NCBI RefSeq assembly: GCF_000307105.1
Contig: NC_018645.1
Location: forward strand, 4,660,001-4,724,000
Origin: Desulfobacula toluolica Tol2
Lineage (GTDB): Bacteria > Desulfobacterota > Desulfobacteria > Desulfobacterales > Desulfobacteraceae
Length of the DNA: 64,000 nt
Reading direction: 5' to 3'
Part shown: positions 17,512-27,233 of the stretch, piece by piece
How positions within the stretch are numbered: position 1 is the first letter of the stretch
Layout of the letters: each line of letters begins with the position of its first letter
Made by a program: the position numbers and the translations under genes
The notes under the pieces: generated by a model
The model's input: the letters and a program-made list of their open reading frames with translations, nothing else
Databases searched by the model: none
What the model was told of the DNA's origin: nothing

Positions 17512-19665
17512 ATGATCAGGATTAACGACATACTGGATAAAATATATGAGTATAATCCCGAAGGGGATTGTGACATCATAGACCGGGCCTATGTTTACTC
17601 GGCAAGAGTTCATGACGGCCAGGTAAGGCTTTCCGGGGAACCCTATCTGTCCCATCCTCTTGAGGTGGCCAATATTTTAGCCGACATGCGCCTGGATGTT
17701 GAAAGCATTGCCGCAGCCCTTCTGCATGATGTCATTGAAGACACACCCGCAACAAGAGAAGATATTGAAGATATGTTCGGACCGGGTGTTGCCCATATTG
17801 TTTCCGGCGTAACAAAACTTTCCGCCCTGCCTTTTTCAACCAAAATAGCTCAGCAGGCAGAAAGTTTACGCAAAATGATCCTTGCCATGGCAGATGATAT
17901 CCGGGTGGTTCTGATCAAGCTTGCGGACCGGATTCATAATATGCGTACCTTAAAATATCACCGCAAGCCTGAAAAACAGGCTGCCATTGCCCAGGAAACC
18001 CTTGACATTTACGCCCCAATTGCCGCCCGCCTGGGGATATTCTGGATGAAGTATGAACTGGAAGACATTGCGTTTTATTATACCAAAAGGCATGAATATG
18101 AACGTATCAAGGCACTTGTAAACAAAGCCCGGCATGAAAAAGAAGATTACATTATAACCGTCAACGAAAAGCTTCATGAAAAAATGAAGGAGATGAATCT
18201 GGAAGCTGAAATAAAAGGGCGTTACAAGCAAAATTACAGCATTTATCAAAAAATGATATCCCAGAACCTTGATTTTAATGAAGTCTATGATGTCATCGCG
18301 TTCAGGATCATACTTGATACGGTTCCCCAGTGCTATGCCGCCATGGGCGCCATCCATTCCATGTGGAAGCCGATTTATTATAAAATAAAAGATTATATTG
18401 GAAATCCCAAACCCAATATGTATCAGTCCATTCATACCACGGTTGTGGGACCCAAAGGAGAAAGGGTTGAAATTCAGATCAGAACCCAGGATATGGACAA
18501 TATTGCGGAATCCGGAATCGCTGCCCACTGGAGTTATAAAGAAGGCTCAAAGATTGATGAAAATACAGGAGAGCTGTTTGCATGGATCAGAAATCTTGTG
18601 GAAAACCAGGAAAATTATAATGATCCTGATGAATTTTTAGAAAATGTCAGGATTGATCTGTATCCTGATGAAATATATGTGTTCACACCTCAAGGTGAGA
18701 TCAAAATTCTTCCCAAAAAAGCCACACCGGTTGATTTTGCTTATCGCATACATACCGAAGTGGGTGCCGAATGCACCGGCGCAAAGGTCAACGGGAAAAT
18801 AGTACAGCTTAGCCACCGGTTAAAAACGGGTGATACAATTGAAATTATCACAACCAAAGGCCATACCCCAAGTCCTGACTGGCTTAATTTTGTAAAAACC
18901 GTAAAGGCCAGAACTAAAATACGCGGCTGGATCAATGCCCGGGAAAAAGAGAGAAGTTATTCTCTTGGCAGGGAGATGTGTGAAAAGATATTTAGAAAGA
19001 GAAACCAGAATTTTAATGCCCTGGTGAAATCAGGAGAAATCAAACAGGTTTCAGATGCCTATGGTTTTAAAGCCGTGGATGACCTGATTGCCCATGTGGG
19101 GTTTGGAAAAATAACTCCGCTGCAGATTTTGAATAAAATTGCACCTGAAGTTGAAAAACAAGAGGTTAAAGAAACAGGTGTTCTTCAAAAACAGACTGGA
19201 AAGCGAAAGAATAAAGACAGTACAGGTATCATTGTAAAAGGACTTCATGATATTCTTGTCAAGTTTTCAAAATGCTGCAATCCGCTTCCGGGAGATCCTA
19301 TCATTGGGTATATCACCCAGGGACAGGGGGTGACTATCCACCGCAAAGGGTGCCTGAATATCATGAAAATGAGCAATGAGCGCCAGATCGAAGTTCAGTG
19401 GAGCGATGAGGTCAAAGAATCCTATCCCGCCAGTATCAAGATCCGTACAGATGACAGGTCAGGGCTTTTAGCAGATATTGCCTCGGTGATCAGCAAACAT
19501 AAATCAAACATTCTAAATGCCAATACTGAAACCCTGGAAACAGGTATCAGCCTGTTTTATTTCACCCTGATGGTTGAAAGTACAGATCAGCTTCGTCAAA
19601 TCATGTCGGCCATTAAAAAAGTCAAAAAGGTAACCGATGTCAAACGGGTTATCAGAAACGATTAA
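17512..19665 (+). CDS. rel: Bifunctional (p)ppGpp synthetase/hydrolase (Rel/SpoT family)
   Basis: This enzyme makes and degrades the alarmone (p)ppGpp. The 717-residue protein has the complete domain order. The HD hydrolase comes first (HDVIEDT, HD at 72-73, then DRIHNMRTL), so hydrolysis should be active. The synthetase domain follows (YQSIHTTVVGPKGERVEIQIRT). A TGS domain (VFTPQGEIKILPKKATPVDFAY), a Cys-containing segment (FSKCCNPLPGDPIIGY) and a C-terminal ACT domain complete it. The start ATG 17512 lies 9 bases after proS. The following gene overlaps its end by 29 bases. Confidence 0.95.
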   Translation: MIRINDILDKIYEYNPEGDCDIIDRAYVYSARVHDGQVRLSGEPYLSHPLEVANILADMRLDVESIAAALLHDVIEDTPATREDIEDMFGPGVAHIVSGVTKLSALPFSTKIAQQAESLRKMILAMADDIRVVLIKLADRIHNMRTLKYHRKPEKQAAIAQETLDIYAPIAARLGIFWMKYELEDIAFYYTKRHEYERIKALVNKARHEKEDYIITVNEKLHEKMKEMNLEAEIKGRYKQNYSIYQKMISQNLDFNEVYDVIAFRIILDTVPQCYAAMGAIHSMWKPIYYKIKDYIGNPKPNMYQSIHTTVVGPKGERVEIQIRTQDMDNIAESGIAAHWSYKEGSKIDENTGELFAWIRNLVENQENYNDPDEFLENVRIDLYPDEIYVFTPQGEIKILPKKATPVDFAYRIHTEVGAECTGAKVNGKIVQLSHRLKTGDTIEIITTKGHTPSPDWLNFVKTVKARTKIRGWINAREKERSYSLGREMCEKIFRKRNQNFNALVKSGEIKQVSDAYGFKAVDDLIAHVGFGKITPLQILNKIAPEVEKQEVKETGVLQKQTGKRKNKDSTGIIVKGLHDILVKFSKCCNPLPGDPIIGYITQGQGVTIHRKGCLNIMKMSNERQIEVQWSDEVKESYPASIKIRTDDRSGLLADIASVISKHKSNILNANTETLETGISLFYFTLMVESTDQLRQIMSAIKKVKKVTDVKRVIRND

Positions 19666-22600
19666 TAAAGGTGATAAATTTGAAAGATATCACCAAAGCA
19701 AAGGAAATCTTGTGAAATCCAGGGCTCTTGAGGTTAATTTATCCGATACAAAAGTTGATGTTATAATTGACTCAAAATATGAAGTTTTTTTGGATATTGT
19801 TTCATCCTATGTCGGGATTTTGAACCGGATGAACGTTTTTCTAAAAGAGCTGTCACATCCCTATAAAAACTGGGAATTTATTGTCAGCGAAGCCCGGCAT
19901 TTTTCCCTTCAATATTTTTATTTGTACAAGTCCCATCCAGATGGCGGCAAAGCATTGGATCTTTTTGTTGATATTTTTCTGGATTCATTTGAATCAGATT
20001 CGCCTTTATGCCTGAAAACAAGGGCGGCAGATAATCTAATGCTGTTTTTGCAGCATATTGTCAAAGAATCTGATCATGACTTTGACGTTTTTTTGCCTGT
20101 GATTGAAAAGGCTGTGCAAAAGATTGAATCTTATGAAGGCCGGGACTTCTATTTTTTTGTCAGATCTTATTACCAGCCGGATAAAATAGCGAAAGCTCTG
20201 TTGGTCAATCTTAAGGGGGATGCACCAATTTTTAAATCCCTTAATCTGTTTTTGGTAAAATTTTATGAGTATTCATTTGACTATTGGCTGAAAAAAGAAG
20301 ACCCGATTTGCTGGATTGGCCAGAGCATTAATGTCAATCGCCTGGAGCAAGGGTTACAGTCTATTTTGGAATCAGTGTCACATGAAAAAATACGGCTGTG
20401 GCAAAAAAAACTTGAAGTAATTATTCAAGAATTGGATCAAGATCCTCGCAGGGCAACTCAAAAATTGACAGGTCTTGTAAGTTATCAGGATTTTGTAAGT
20501 CTGATCCGGGCCGTGCCTCAAAAAATAATGACCCAAAGTGGTGATGATATCGGCGGTTTTCATCTGAAATTAACTTTTCTTTTTTATATTATTCATATTC
20601 CTGGACTTTCCACTATTCACGTTCAGGCGCTGCGCGACATTAACACTACACTGACCCACCTGATCGGTGACAAGGATTTTAAAAAAGATATCAATATTGT
20701 CAACCAGACATTTTTGCTGCTCAAAGAACATAAGGGAAAGTACCCTGAAACCGTTCTGGACTGCATCCATAAAATCGGGGACTCGGTTTATAAAGCTTCA
20801 AAAATTGATCTGATCAATCATTTTATTGACCGTGCCGTGGATCACGGGTTTCAGTTTCCCATGATTGAAGGGACAGGAGATGACTGGCAGATAAAGAGCA
20901 ATTGCGCGCATGTGAAAAATATCAGGGTGTTTCTTGACCTGATCTCGCAGCATCCCAAAAAGTCACGACGCTTGTTGTCCGCGCTGATCATATCTTTGGC
21001 CATTGGCGGCGTTTTTATCAAGGATACGGATCTGTTTCCAAGGGATATCACAAATTTTTTAAATTCAGACATTGAACCGGTTTTTAATCTGGTAAAGCAG
21101 TTGGCGCGTTTATTGCCGGCTTTTTTCAATGAAATAGGAGCCGAGGGACAGCTTCGGGATATTTCAACTGAACTTGATGAATCTTGTCAGAGAAAGGACC
21201 AGTTGATTCATTTTTTGAGAAAACAATGCCATGTTGAGAGTTCAAGCAGGATCGTGGAGTTTATCAAAGAAGTGATTTTCTTTTGGAAAACAGGAGATAA
21301 AAAAAAACTGGAACCTCATGTTCCCCCTTCAATTTATCGGGATATCAAAGTGTCGGGTCCTTTTGTTGACGGGCCGAGAATTATTCTCAACAGCCTGAAG
21401 GCAAAGGATATATTCCTTCCAAAAGACTATATGATGCATACCCAAGAGGCCATCAACAAGTTGATTGATGAAGTTGAAGGCGTAACAGAGCCTGACAAAT
21501 CCAGGGTGAAAATGTTATTTGGTTTTTACCGGCTGTTAAACCAGAAATATATGATTGATAACCTGGAATTGAAAAAATATCTGTCTTCATTCAAGTCTGA
21601 AAATCTGCCGGATACAGCCAATATTGTTTCAGTGTTTGAAGAAAAAAACCTGGAACACAAAATTTTGTCACTTCTTTCTTACATGAAAGAGCTTAAAAAA
21701 ATAATTCTTTCGGACAGGATATATGAAGCCAATGAGGCCATTTATCATAAACGCCATTTTGCCGTTGATATTCCGTCCATGTACGGCAGTTACAATGAGG
21801 CAAAATTTGATGCCCTGGGATTGACCCTGAGGGTTGAAAGCATCCTGAACGTATGGTTTGAAGAACTGGTTAACAGTATTGATCTTCAAGTTATCACCAA
21901 GGCGACGTTTAAACGCATTTACAGTATACTGGACCTGTTCAGGTCTGCATTGGCGCTGGACGGCATTATATCCAACCAGCTGGATGTCCAGATGGATTTT
22001 TTAAGATTTTCCATGGATATTAGAACCTGCACTTTTACCCAGTACCTGGATATTTTTAAAGGTTTCACAAGGGCGGTTGCCGATATCATCCATGATCATT
22101 TTAATAATATTCATTCCAATAATTTATTTCAGATAGAATCCAGACTTGGAAAAGATCAGATTCTTGAGAAATATCTTCCCAAAGAAGGGTCTGAAAAACA
22201 AAAATCCAAACTGGATCAGAGAGTGGCGGATATTTTTTTCAGGGACCGTATTGCAACCTCCCTTGGGCTTCAGCAGATGGACGTGTTTTTAAACCGTATA
22301 CTTCATACTTTGTTTCAGCAATCTGAAAAACTTTCCCAGACCCATTTAAGCCGCCTGTTAAATTATGACCCCAAATACTCTGCCATTGAAGTGGGCAGTT
22401 CCGATCCCATCAGCAATAATATTATATTTTTAGGTAACAAGGGATTGAATCTTATTAAATTAAAAAAAATAGGCGTTGCTGTTCCCGAAGGATTTATCAT
22501 TACCACTGAAGTGTTTAAATGCCGTGAAATCATAAACAATTACAAACCTGCCAACATAAATTTCAAGAAATATGTGGCAAAGATGGTTGGCAATCTTGAA

Positions 22601-23887
22601 AACAGGACCCAAAAAAAATTCGGAGATCCTAAAAACCCGCTGTTGTTATCGGTTCGAAGCGGTTCTTCCATTTCACAGCCCGGAATGCTGGATTCATTTT
22701 TAAATGTGGGACTCAATGAGGAAATCGCTGCAAGCATTGCCGGGATCAGTAAAAACCCATGGTTTGCATGGGACAGCTATCGTAGATTTATTCAAGGATA
22801 TGGCATGGCATTTGGAATCAAAAGGGATGAGTTTGACCATATCATTTATTCAAAAAAGAAAGAATTTGGGGCTGAATTTAAACGATTGTTCACAGGCGAC
22901 CAGATGAAGGGGGTTGCCCTTGTCTATAAACAATTATTACTTGATTCAGGAATTGATTTGATTGAATCTCCCATTGACCAGTTGTTTTTATCCATTAATA
23001 AGGTTTTTTACTCCTGGGAATCCAAAAGGGGAAAGGATTACAGGAGGATAATGGGGATATCCGATGACTGGGGTACTGCTGTAACGGTTCAGTCCATGGT
23101 GTTTGGAAATTTGTCCAGGCAGTCGGGATCAGGGGTGGTGTTCAGCCACAGCCCCAAACTTCCGGGAGATACGGTACGTCTCTGGGGGGATTTTACCATT
23201 GGAAACCAGGGCGAGGATGTTGTATCGGGTCTTGTAAAAACCCTGCCCATCTCGGAAATCCAAAGGGAGCTTGAAAAACCCGATTCAACAATCAGCCTTG
23301 AAAAAAATTTTCCCCATATTTACTTAAAATTAAAAGAGGTGGTCCATCGCCTGGTGTATGATGAAGGATGGAATCCCCAGGAGATTGAATTCACCTTTGA
23401 AGGAGAGAACAGGGAAGATCTTTTTATCCTACAGGCAAGGGACATGTCTTTGAGGGACAGAAAAAAGATTGTGGATTTTGATGTGGCCCCGGAGATCCTT
23501 GACAAGGCATATCTGGGTCATGGGATCGGTGTCAGCGGCGGGGCCATGAGCGGCAAAATCGTTTTTACACTGGAGGAAATTGATGACTTAAGAAAGAGTC
23601 ATCCGGGTATCAGTTTGATTTTGTTGAGAAATGATACGGTTCCTGATGATATCCTGGAAATTGATGCAGCAGACGGAATTTTGACGGCCAGGGGCGGATT
23701 AACTTCTCATGCCGCCGTGGTGACCTATAGCCTGGGTAAAACCTGTGTTGTCGGGTGTGAAAATCTTGTTTGCAACGAGCTGGAAAAAGAGTGTCTGCTT
23801 AACGGCGTAAAAATGGTCACAGGTGACTATATCAGCATTAACGGTCAAAAAGGCTCTGTGTATAAGGGTGCAATTGAAATTAATTAA
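19637..23887 (+). CDS. Large PEP synthase/PPDK-like protein lacking the PEP-binding barrel
   Basis: The 1416-residue protein ends in two recognisable domains. A PPDK-type ATP-grasp domain starts near residue 931 (GNKGLNLIKLKKIGVAVPEGF) and includes LLSVRSGSSISQPGMLDSFLN and FGNLSRQSGSGVVFS. A phosphohistidine swivel domain follows with GGLTSHAAVVTYSLGK (H1358). The protein then stops, without the C-terminal TIM barrel that binds PEP or pyruvate in PPDK and PpsA. The first 930 or so residues are helical and not recognised, and may carry the acceptor site or a regulatory function. The start ATG 19637 overlaps rel by 29 bases; a later in-frame GTG is possible. The neighbouring GAPDH gene hints at glycolysis/gluconeogenesis, but the substrate is unknown. 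Confidence 0.75.
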   Translation: MSNGLSETINKGDKFERYHQSKGNLVKSRALEVNLSDTKVDVIIDSKYEVFLDIVSSYVGILNRMNVFLKELSHPYKNWEFIVSEARHFSLQYFYLYKSHPDGGKALDLFVDIFLDSFESDSPLCLKTRAADNLMLFLQHIVKESDHDFDVFLPVIEKAVQKIESYEGRDFYFFVRSYYQPDKIAKALLVNLKGDAPIFKSLNLFLVKFYEYSFDYWLKKEDPICWIGQSINVNRLEQGLQSILESVSHEKIRLWQKKLEVIIQELDQDPRRATQKLTGLVSYQDFVSLIRAVPQKIMTQSGDDIGGFHLKLTFLFYIIHIPGLSTIHVQALRDINTTLTHLIGDKDFKKDINIVNQTFLLLKEHKGKYPETVLDCIHKIGDSVYKASKIDLINHFIDRAVDHGFQFPMIEGTGDDWQIKSNCAHVKNIRVFLDLISQHPKKSRRLLSALIISLAIGGVFIKDTDLFPRDITNFLNSDIEPVFNLVKQLARLLPAFFNEIGAEGQLRDISTELDESCQRKDQLIHFLRKQCHVESSSRIVEFIKEVIFFWKTGDKKKLEPHVPPSIYRDIKVSGPFVDGPRIILNSLKAKDIFLPKDYMMHTQEAINKLIDEVEGVTEPDKSRVKMLFGFYRLLNQKYMIDNLELKKYLSSFKSENLPDTANIVSVFEEKNLEHKILSLLSYMKELKKIILSDRIYEANEAIYHKRHFAVDIPSMYGSYNEAKFDALGLTLRVESILNVWFEELVNSIDLQVITKATFKRIYSILDLFRSALALDGIISNQLDVQMDFLRFSMDIRTCTFTQYLDIFKGFTRAVADIIHDHFNNIHSNNLFQIESRLGKDQILEKYLPKEGSEKQKSKLDQRVADIFFRDRIATSLGLQQMDVFLNRILHTLFQQSEKLSQTHLSRLLNYDPKYSAIEVGSSDPISNNIIFLGNKGLNLIKLKKIGVAVPEGFIITTEVFKCREIINNYKPANINFKKYVAKMVGNLENRTQKKFGDPKNPLLLSVRSGSSISQPGMLDSFLNVGLNEEIAASIAGISKNPWFAWDSYRRFIQGYGMAFGIKRDEFDHIIYSKKKEFGAEFKRLFTGDQMKGVALVYKQLLLDSGIDLIESPIDQLFLSINKVFYSWESKRGKDYRRIMGISDDWGTAVTVQSMVFGNLSRQSGSGVVFSHSPKLPGDTVRLWGDFTIGNQGEDVVSGLVKTLPISEIQRELEKPDSTISLEKNFPHIYLKLKEVVHRLVYDEGWNPQEIEFTFEGENREDLFILQARDMSLRDRKKIVDFDVAPEILDKAYLGHGIGVSGGAMSGKIVFTLEEIDDLRKSHPGISLILLRNDTVPDDILEIDAADGILTARGGLTSHAAVVTYSLGKTCVVGCENLVCNELEKECLLNGVKMVTGDYISINGQKGSVYKGAIEIN

Positions 23888-23923
23888 ACAATTAAATAAA
23901 CATTAGTGAAACGAGGTAATATA

Positions 23924-25174
23924 ATGAGTATAAAAGGTTCTAAAACGCTTGGTATTAACGGACTGGGAAGAATAGGAAAGCTTTCTTTGTGGCATCACGC
24001 AGGCAGGAAATATTTTGATAACATAGTGATAAATATCGGCCGTGATGTGGGTAAATCCTTTCAAGATATTATTCATTATATGGAAAGAGATTCAACTTAT
24101 GGGCGGCTGGATTCATTTCTTCACGGATATCAGGCAGAACCGGTTATCACTGATGTGGATGAGGCCAATTCATCGTTGACTGTAAATGGTGTAAAAGTAA
24201 AAATATTGCGGGATCATAGAAACCCCAAAGATATACAATGGGCAGAGCATGATGCCGGGATTGTAGTTGATACAACCGGTCAGTTCTTAGATCCTTCCCT
24301 TGAGGCCAATGACGCCAAAGGTTCAATCCGGGGCCATATTGAAGCCGGTGCCCAAAAAGTGATTGCTTCGGCTCCGTTTAAACTCAAAGAGGGTGTGGCC
24401 ATGCCGGACGATGCCGTGACAACCGTGATGGGTATCAATGACGGAGACTATGATCCGGTAAGGCATAATATCATTTCCAATGCATCCTGCACCACCACAT
24501 GCCTTTCCCATATGATCAAGCCTTTACTGGATTATTTCGGTATTGAAAGAATCCTGTCCGCCTCCATGGCAACCGTTCATGCTGCCACAGGATCTCAGCA
24601 GGTGCTGGACAGGCTGCCAAAAACCAATGCCAAGGATTTAAGAAAAAATCGCTCTATCATGAATAACATCATTCTGACCACAACCGGTGCTGCAAAGGCA
24701 TTGCAGCTGGTTATTCCGGAAATGGCAACCATCGGTTTTATTGCAGAGTCAGTACGAATCCCCACAGCCACAGGCTCTTTGATTATCCTGGTGATGAACT
24801 TTCAAGAAGATCTGAACAAAAAGCCCATTCGAAGGGAAATGATTAATTCAATTTATGAAGATGCCGTAAAAACAAATACAAACGGATACCTGATGTATAC
24901 GGATCAGCAAAATGTATCTTCTGATATTATAGGAACGCCAAGGGCTGCAGCTGTCATTGAAGGCCATGAAACCCATACCCGCACCGGGGTCATTAAAATT
25001 AACCTTGAAAATGTCCGGGGAATTGATAAAAGCGTATTGGATGTAATCAAGGATCAGGTCGCCAGCATCCAGGTGACCCAGGCGGTTATTTATGGCTGGT
25101 ATGACAATGAAATGGCAAGCTATGTCAATATGCTGGGTGACAGGATTGTATCCATTGCAGAATCCATGCATTAA
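23924..25174 (+). CDS. gap: Glyceraldehyde-3-phosphate dehydrogenase, long form
   Basis: GAPDH interconverts glyceraldehyde-3-phosphate and 1,3-bisphosphoglycerate. The Rossmann start is GINGLGRIGKLSLWHH. The catalytic cysteine is C189 in SNASCTTTCLS, and the family segments ATVHAATGSQ, RIPTATGSL and WYDNEMASYVNM follow. At 416 residues it is well above the usual 330-340, with the extra length mostly in the N-terminal half, because the usual cysteine lies near residue 150. ATG 23924 is preferred because ACGAGG lies just upstream; GTG 23906 is in frame but inside that signal. It follows the PPDK-like gene by about 36 bases and ends the run. Confidence 0.88.
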   Translation: MSIKGSKTLGINGLGRIGKLSLWHHAGRKYFDNIVINIGRDVGKSFQDIIHYMERDSTYGRLDSFLHGYQAEPVITDVDEANSSLTVNGVKVKILRDHRNPKDIQWAEHDAGIVVDTTGQFLDPSLEANDAKGSIRGHIEAGAQKVIASAPFKLKEGVAMPDDAVTTVMGINDGDYDPVRHNIISNASCTTTCLSHMIKPLLDYFGIERILSASMATVHAATGSQQVLDRLPKTNAKDLRKNRSIMNNIILTTTGAAKALQLVIPEMATIGFIAESVRIPTATGSLIILVMNFQEDLNKKPIRREMINSIYEDAVKTNTNGYLMYTDQQNVSSDIIGTPRAAAVIEGHETHTRTGVIKINLENVRGIDKSVLDVIKDQVASIQVTQAVIYGWYDNEMASYVNMLGDRIVSIAESMH

Positions 25175-25342
25175 AATATCATTAAGCAGGAAGATGTATC
25201 CACTTGTTTTCAACAAAAAATCATCATTTCATGCGTATTTAGCAAGTATAAAAATCCAAGTGTAACATCCCAATATAAGATTCTGGGTCACGGCAGATTA
25301 ACGCCATATTTTTTTTATTTTCAGGTTACGTCTGCCTGACCT

Positions 25343-25406
25343 GAGACTTTCAATCTTTGTTGTGTGCAAACATGGGTGAAAGACCAGTTCGGCCCGTGGC
25401 AGTTTA
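25343..25406 (+). repeat. Dispersed intergenic repeat, copy A (partial)
   Basis: The segment carries GACTTTCAATCTTTGTTGTG, a short spacer, then AAAGACCAG and GGCCCGTGGCAGTT. The same words in the same order occur at 31843-31920 and, reversed, at 54433-54495. The copy here lacks the left half with the hairpin arm. It sits in the 455-base gap between gap and the response-regulator gene, which otherwise holds no gene. Confidence 0.6.
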
Positions 25407-25440
25407 TATTAAAGAACTTCTAAATTATTGGAATCAGATC

Positions 25441-25492
25441 TCTTTCATTTCTTGTTGTTACAAGTCAATCTACCACAACAAATAATGAAAGA
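25441..25492. repeat. 18-bp inverted repeat
   Basis: 25441-25458 (TCTTTCATTTCTTGTTGT) and 25475-25492 are reverse complements at 16 of 18 positions with a 16-base loop. The arms contain the CTTTCA...TTGTTGT word that marks the dispersed intergenic repeat, so this may be two repeat ends head to head. Confidence 0.55.
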
Positions 25493-25532
25493 TATTTAAT
25501 TTCAGCAGGTTAAGAGTTCTTTCATATAAATG
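25463..25532 (-). repeat. Dispersed intergenic repeat, divergent copy A' (reversed)
   Basis: Read on the plus strand it matches copy C at 54470-54528: an AATCT/GATTTGCC-type start, CCACAACAAA, ATGAAAG, an AT-rich middle, then TTTCATATAAA. It is more diverged than B and C. It is opposite in orientation to copy A in the same gap. Confidence 0.45.
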
Positions 25533-25633
25533 AAAAAATCAATTTGATTCTTTTAAAAGAAGATGGTAGGCAGATATTAATTATCCAAAATTTAGTGATG
25601 ATTCGCGTAAAAATTTAATTTGGAGACTCATGT

Positions 25634-26134
25634 ATGGAAGATGAGGAAAAAACAAAAAAAGATCTGATATCAGAACTTAACGCGCTTCGCAAAGAATACA
25701 CTCAATTGAAAGCATCCCTTTCAAAAAATCAAGAATCACAAAATTTCAGCGGAACTGAAACTATTCTTATTGTGGATGACAACAAACAAACAAGGGAAAC
25801 AATTAGAGCAATGCTTGAAAAGTGCGGCTATAATATTATTGATGCTGATTCTTCCCTGAAAGCCATTGAAATTTTTAAATCCTGTGACAAACCAGTTCAT
25901 CTGGTATTGGCAGATGTTGTTATGCCTGAAATCAACGGCCCTGAAATGGTCAAGAAACTATTGGACATGCAATCTGATATACCTGTTGTTTTTATGTCCG
26001 GCTATGCAGCAGGCGATATTATTCATGATGATGTATTCAAGGTTCTTTGTTCAAAAGCCCCATTTATTGAAAAACCATTCACCTTTGCTGAAATTTGCTT
26101 GGTTATAAGACAACAGCTTGATAAAAAAATATAA
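25634..26134 (+). CDS. Response regulator receiver protein with N-terminal coiled coil
   Basis: The 166-residue protein is a single receiver domain with no output domain. Residues 1-45 are charged and probably coiled coil (LISELNALRKEYTQLKASL). The receiver has the acidic pair in LIVDDNK, the phosphoacceptor Asp in LVLADVVMP, the switch Ser in VVFMSGYA and the lysine in IEKPFT. It lies 19 bases before a diguanylate cyclase gene, so phosphorylation here may feed c-di-GMP signalling; this is inferred from position. ATG 25634 follows a GGAG site at about 25622; an ATG at 25630 is out of frame. Confidence 0.85.
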   Translation: MEDEEKTKKDLISELNALRKEYTQLKASLSKNQESQNFSGTETILIVDDNKQTRETIRAMLEKCGYNIIDADSSLKAIEIFKSCDKPVHLVLADVVMPEINGPEMVKKLLDMQSDIPVVFMSGYAAGDIIHDDVFKVLCSKAPFIEKPFTFAEICLVIRQQLDKKI

Positions 26135-26153
26135 TATTCAGGGCAGGTAAAAA

Positions 26154-27197
26154 ATGATAAGCAAAACCTATACGGAATCTGTTAAAGAATCAGGGAATTA
26201 TTTGAGAAGTGCCTTGAAAAATATTGCCAAATATAAACTTCCGTATAATCCTGTTTCATATTTATTATGGTATGAATATGCTCTTGGGCAAAATAAGGAT
26301 TTGATTGATGATATTGAATTGATTTTTAAAACAAATCAATTACTTACAAACGATACCATTTCTAAGCTATTCAAAAAACACATCACAGATAATCAAATAC
26401 TGATTTCGGGAAAAAAAATCAGGGAATTTCAAAAGATATTAGCGCAAATGACCAAACACCTGAGTCAATCAGGCGACGAAATCGGCCTTCAAGGCAATAT
26501 GCTGAATACATATGCCATAGAGCTGGGCCAGGCAAGCTCTTTAGATGCAATAATTGAAATCTCTAAACATATTGTTTTGGAAACAAAATCAATAGTTGAA
26601 TCCAGCAAAAACCTTAAGAGCAGGCTTGATTCAACGGTTTCTGAAATTAACATGCTGAGTAAGGAATTGGACGGAATACGGCAGGCTGCCAAAACCGATA
26701 TGCTGACCGGTCTTTTAAACCGGAGGGGGTTTTATGGTGCCATGGTTCAAGCCATAGCAAACATAGAAAACGCCAATGACATGTTATCCGTCATTATGCT
26801 TGATATTGATCATTTTAAACGAGTGAATGATCAATACGGACATCTTATTGGTGACAATGTTTTGAAGATACTCAGTAAATTACTAAAAGACCATATAAAG
26901 GGCAAGGATATTGCTGCCCGGTTTGGAGGCGAAGAGTTTATTCTGGTTCTTCCCCAGACATCCCTTGAGGGTGCTTATGCACTGGCTGAACAAATCAGGT
27001 TGAGTCTGCTAAAAATGAATTGGAAAATTAAAGATACGGGTAAATCAATAGGGCAGATAACCATATCTTTAGGTATTTCCTTGTATCAGGAGGGTGAATC
27101 CATTGAGGCTGTTATTAAAAGAGCGGATGATGCCCTTTACCATGCAAAAAATACAGGCAGAAATAAATCTGTTACTGAAGTTGAGATAGCAAATTAA
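26154..27197 (+). CDS. Diguanylate cyclase (GGEEF)
   Basis: The 347-residue protein makes cyclic di-GMP. The C-terminal catalytic domain starts at TDMLTGLLNRRGF, has the metal Asp in MLDIDHFKRVND and an intact active-site GGEEF in ARFGGEEFILV. The usual inhibitory RxxD site before it reads KGKD, so product inhibition may be weak. The N-terminal half is helical with no recognised sensor and resembles the N-terminal region seen in other soluble cyclases that begin YTESVKESGNYLR. It is probably co-transcribed with the preceding receiver gene. Confidence 0.9.
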   Translation: MISKTYTESVKESGNYLRSALKNIAKYKLPYNPVSYLLWYEYALGQNKDLIDDIELIFKTNQLLTNDTISKLFKKHITDNQILISGKKIREFQKILAQMTKHLSQSGDEIGLQGNMLNTYAIELGQASSLDAIIEISKHIVLETKSIVESSKNLKSRLDSTVSEINMLSKELDGIRQAAKTDMLTGLLNRRGFYGAMVQAIANIENANDMLSVIMLDIDHFKRVNDQYGHLIGDNVLKILSKLLKDHIKGKDIAARFGGEEFILVLPQTSLEGAYALAEQIRLSLLKMNWKIKDTGKSIGQITISLGISLYQEGESIEAVIKRADDALYHAKNTGRNKSVTEVEIAN

Positions 27198-27233
27198 ATA
27201 CATTGATATACGGATCGGAGCAGGAAAATTGCA

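Noticed and set aside
17950..18528. Minus-strand 192-codon frame inside rel
   Set aside because: It is antisense to the synthetase domain of rel, with biased Phe/Ile composition typical of shadows.
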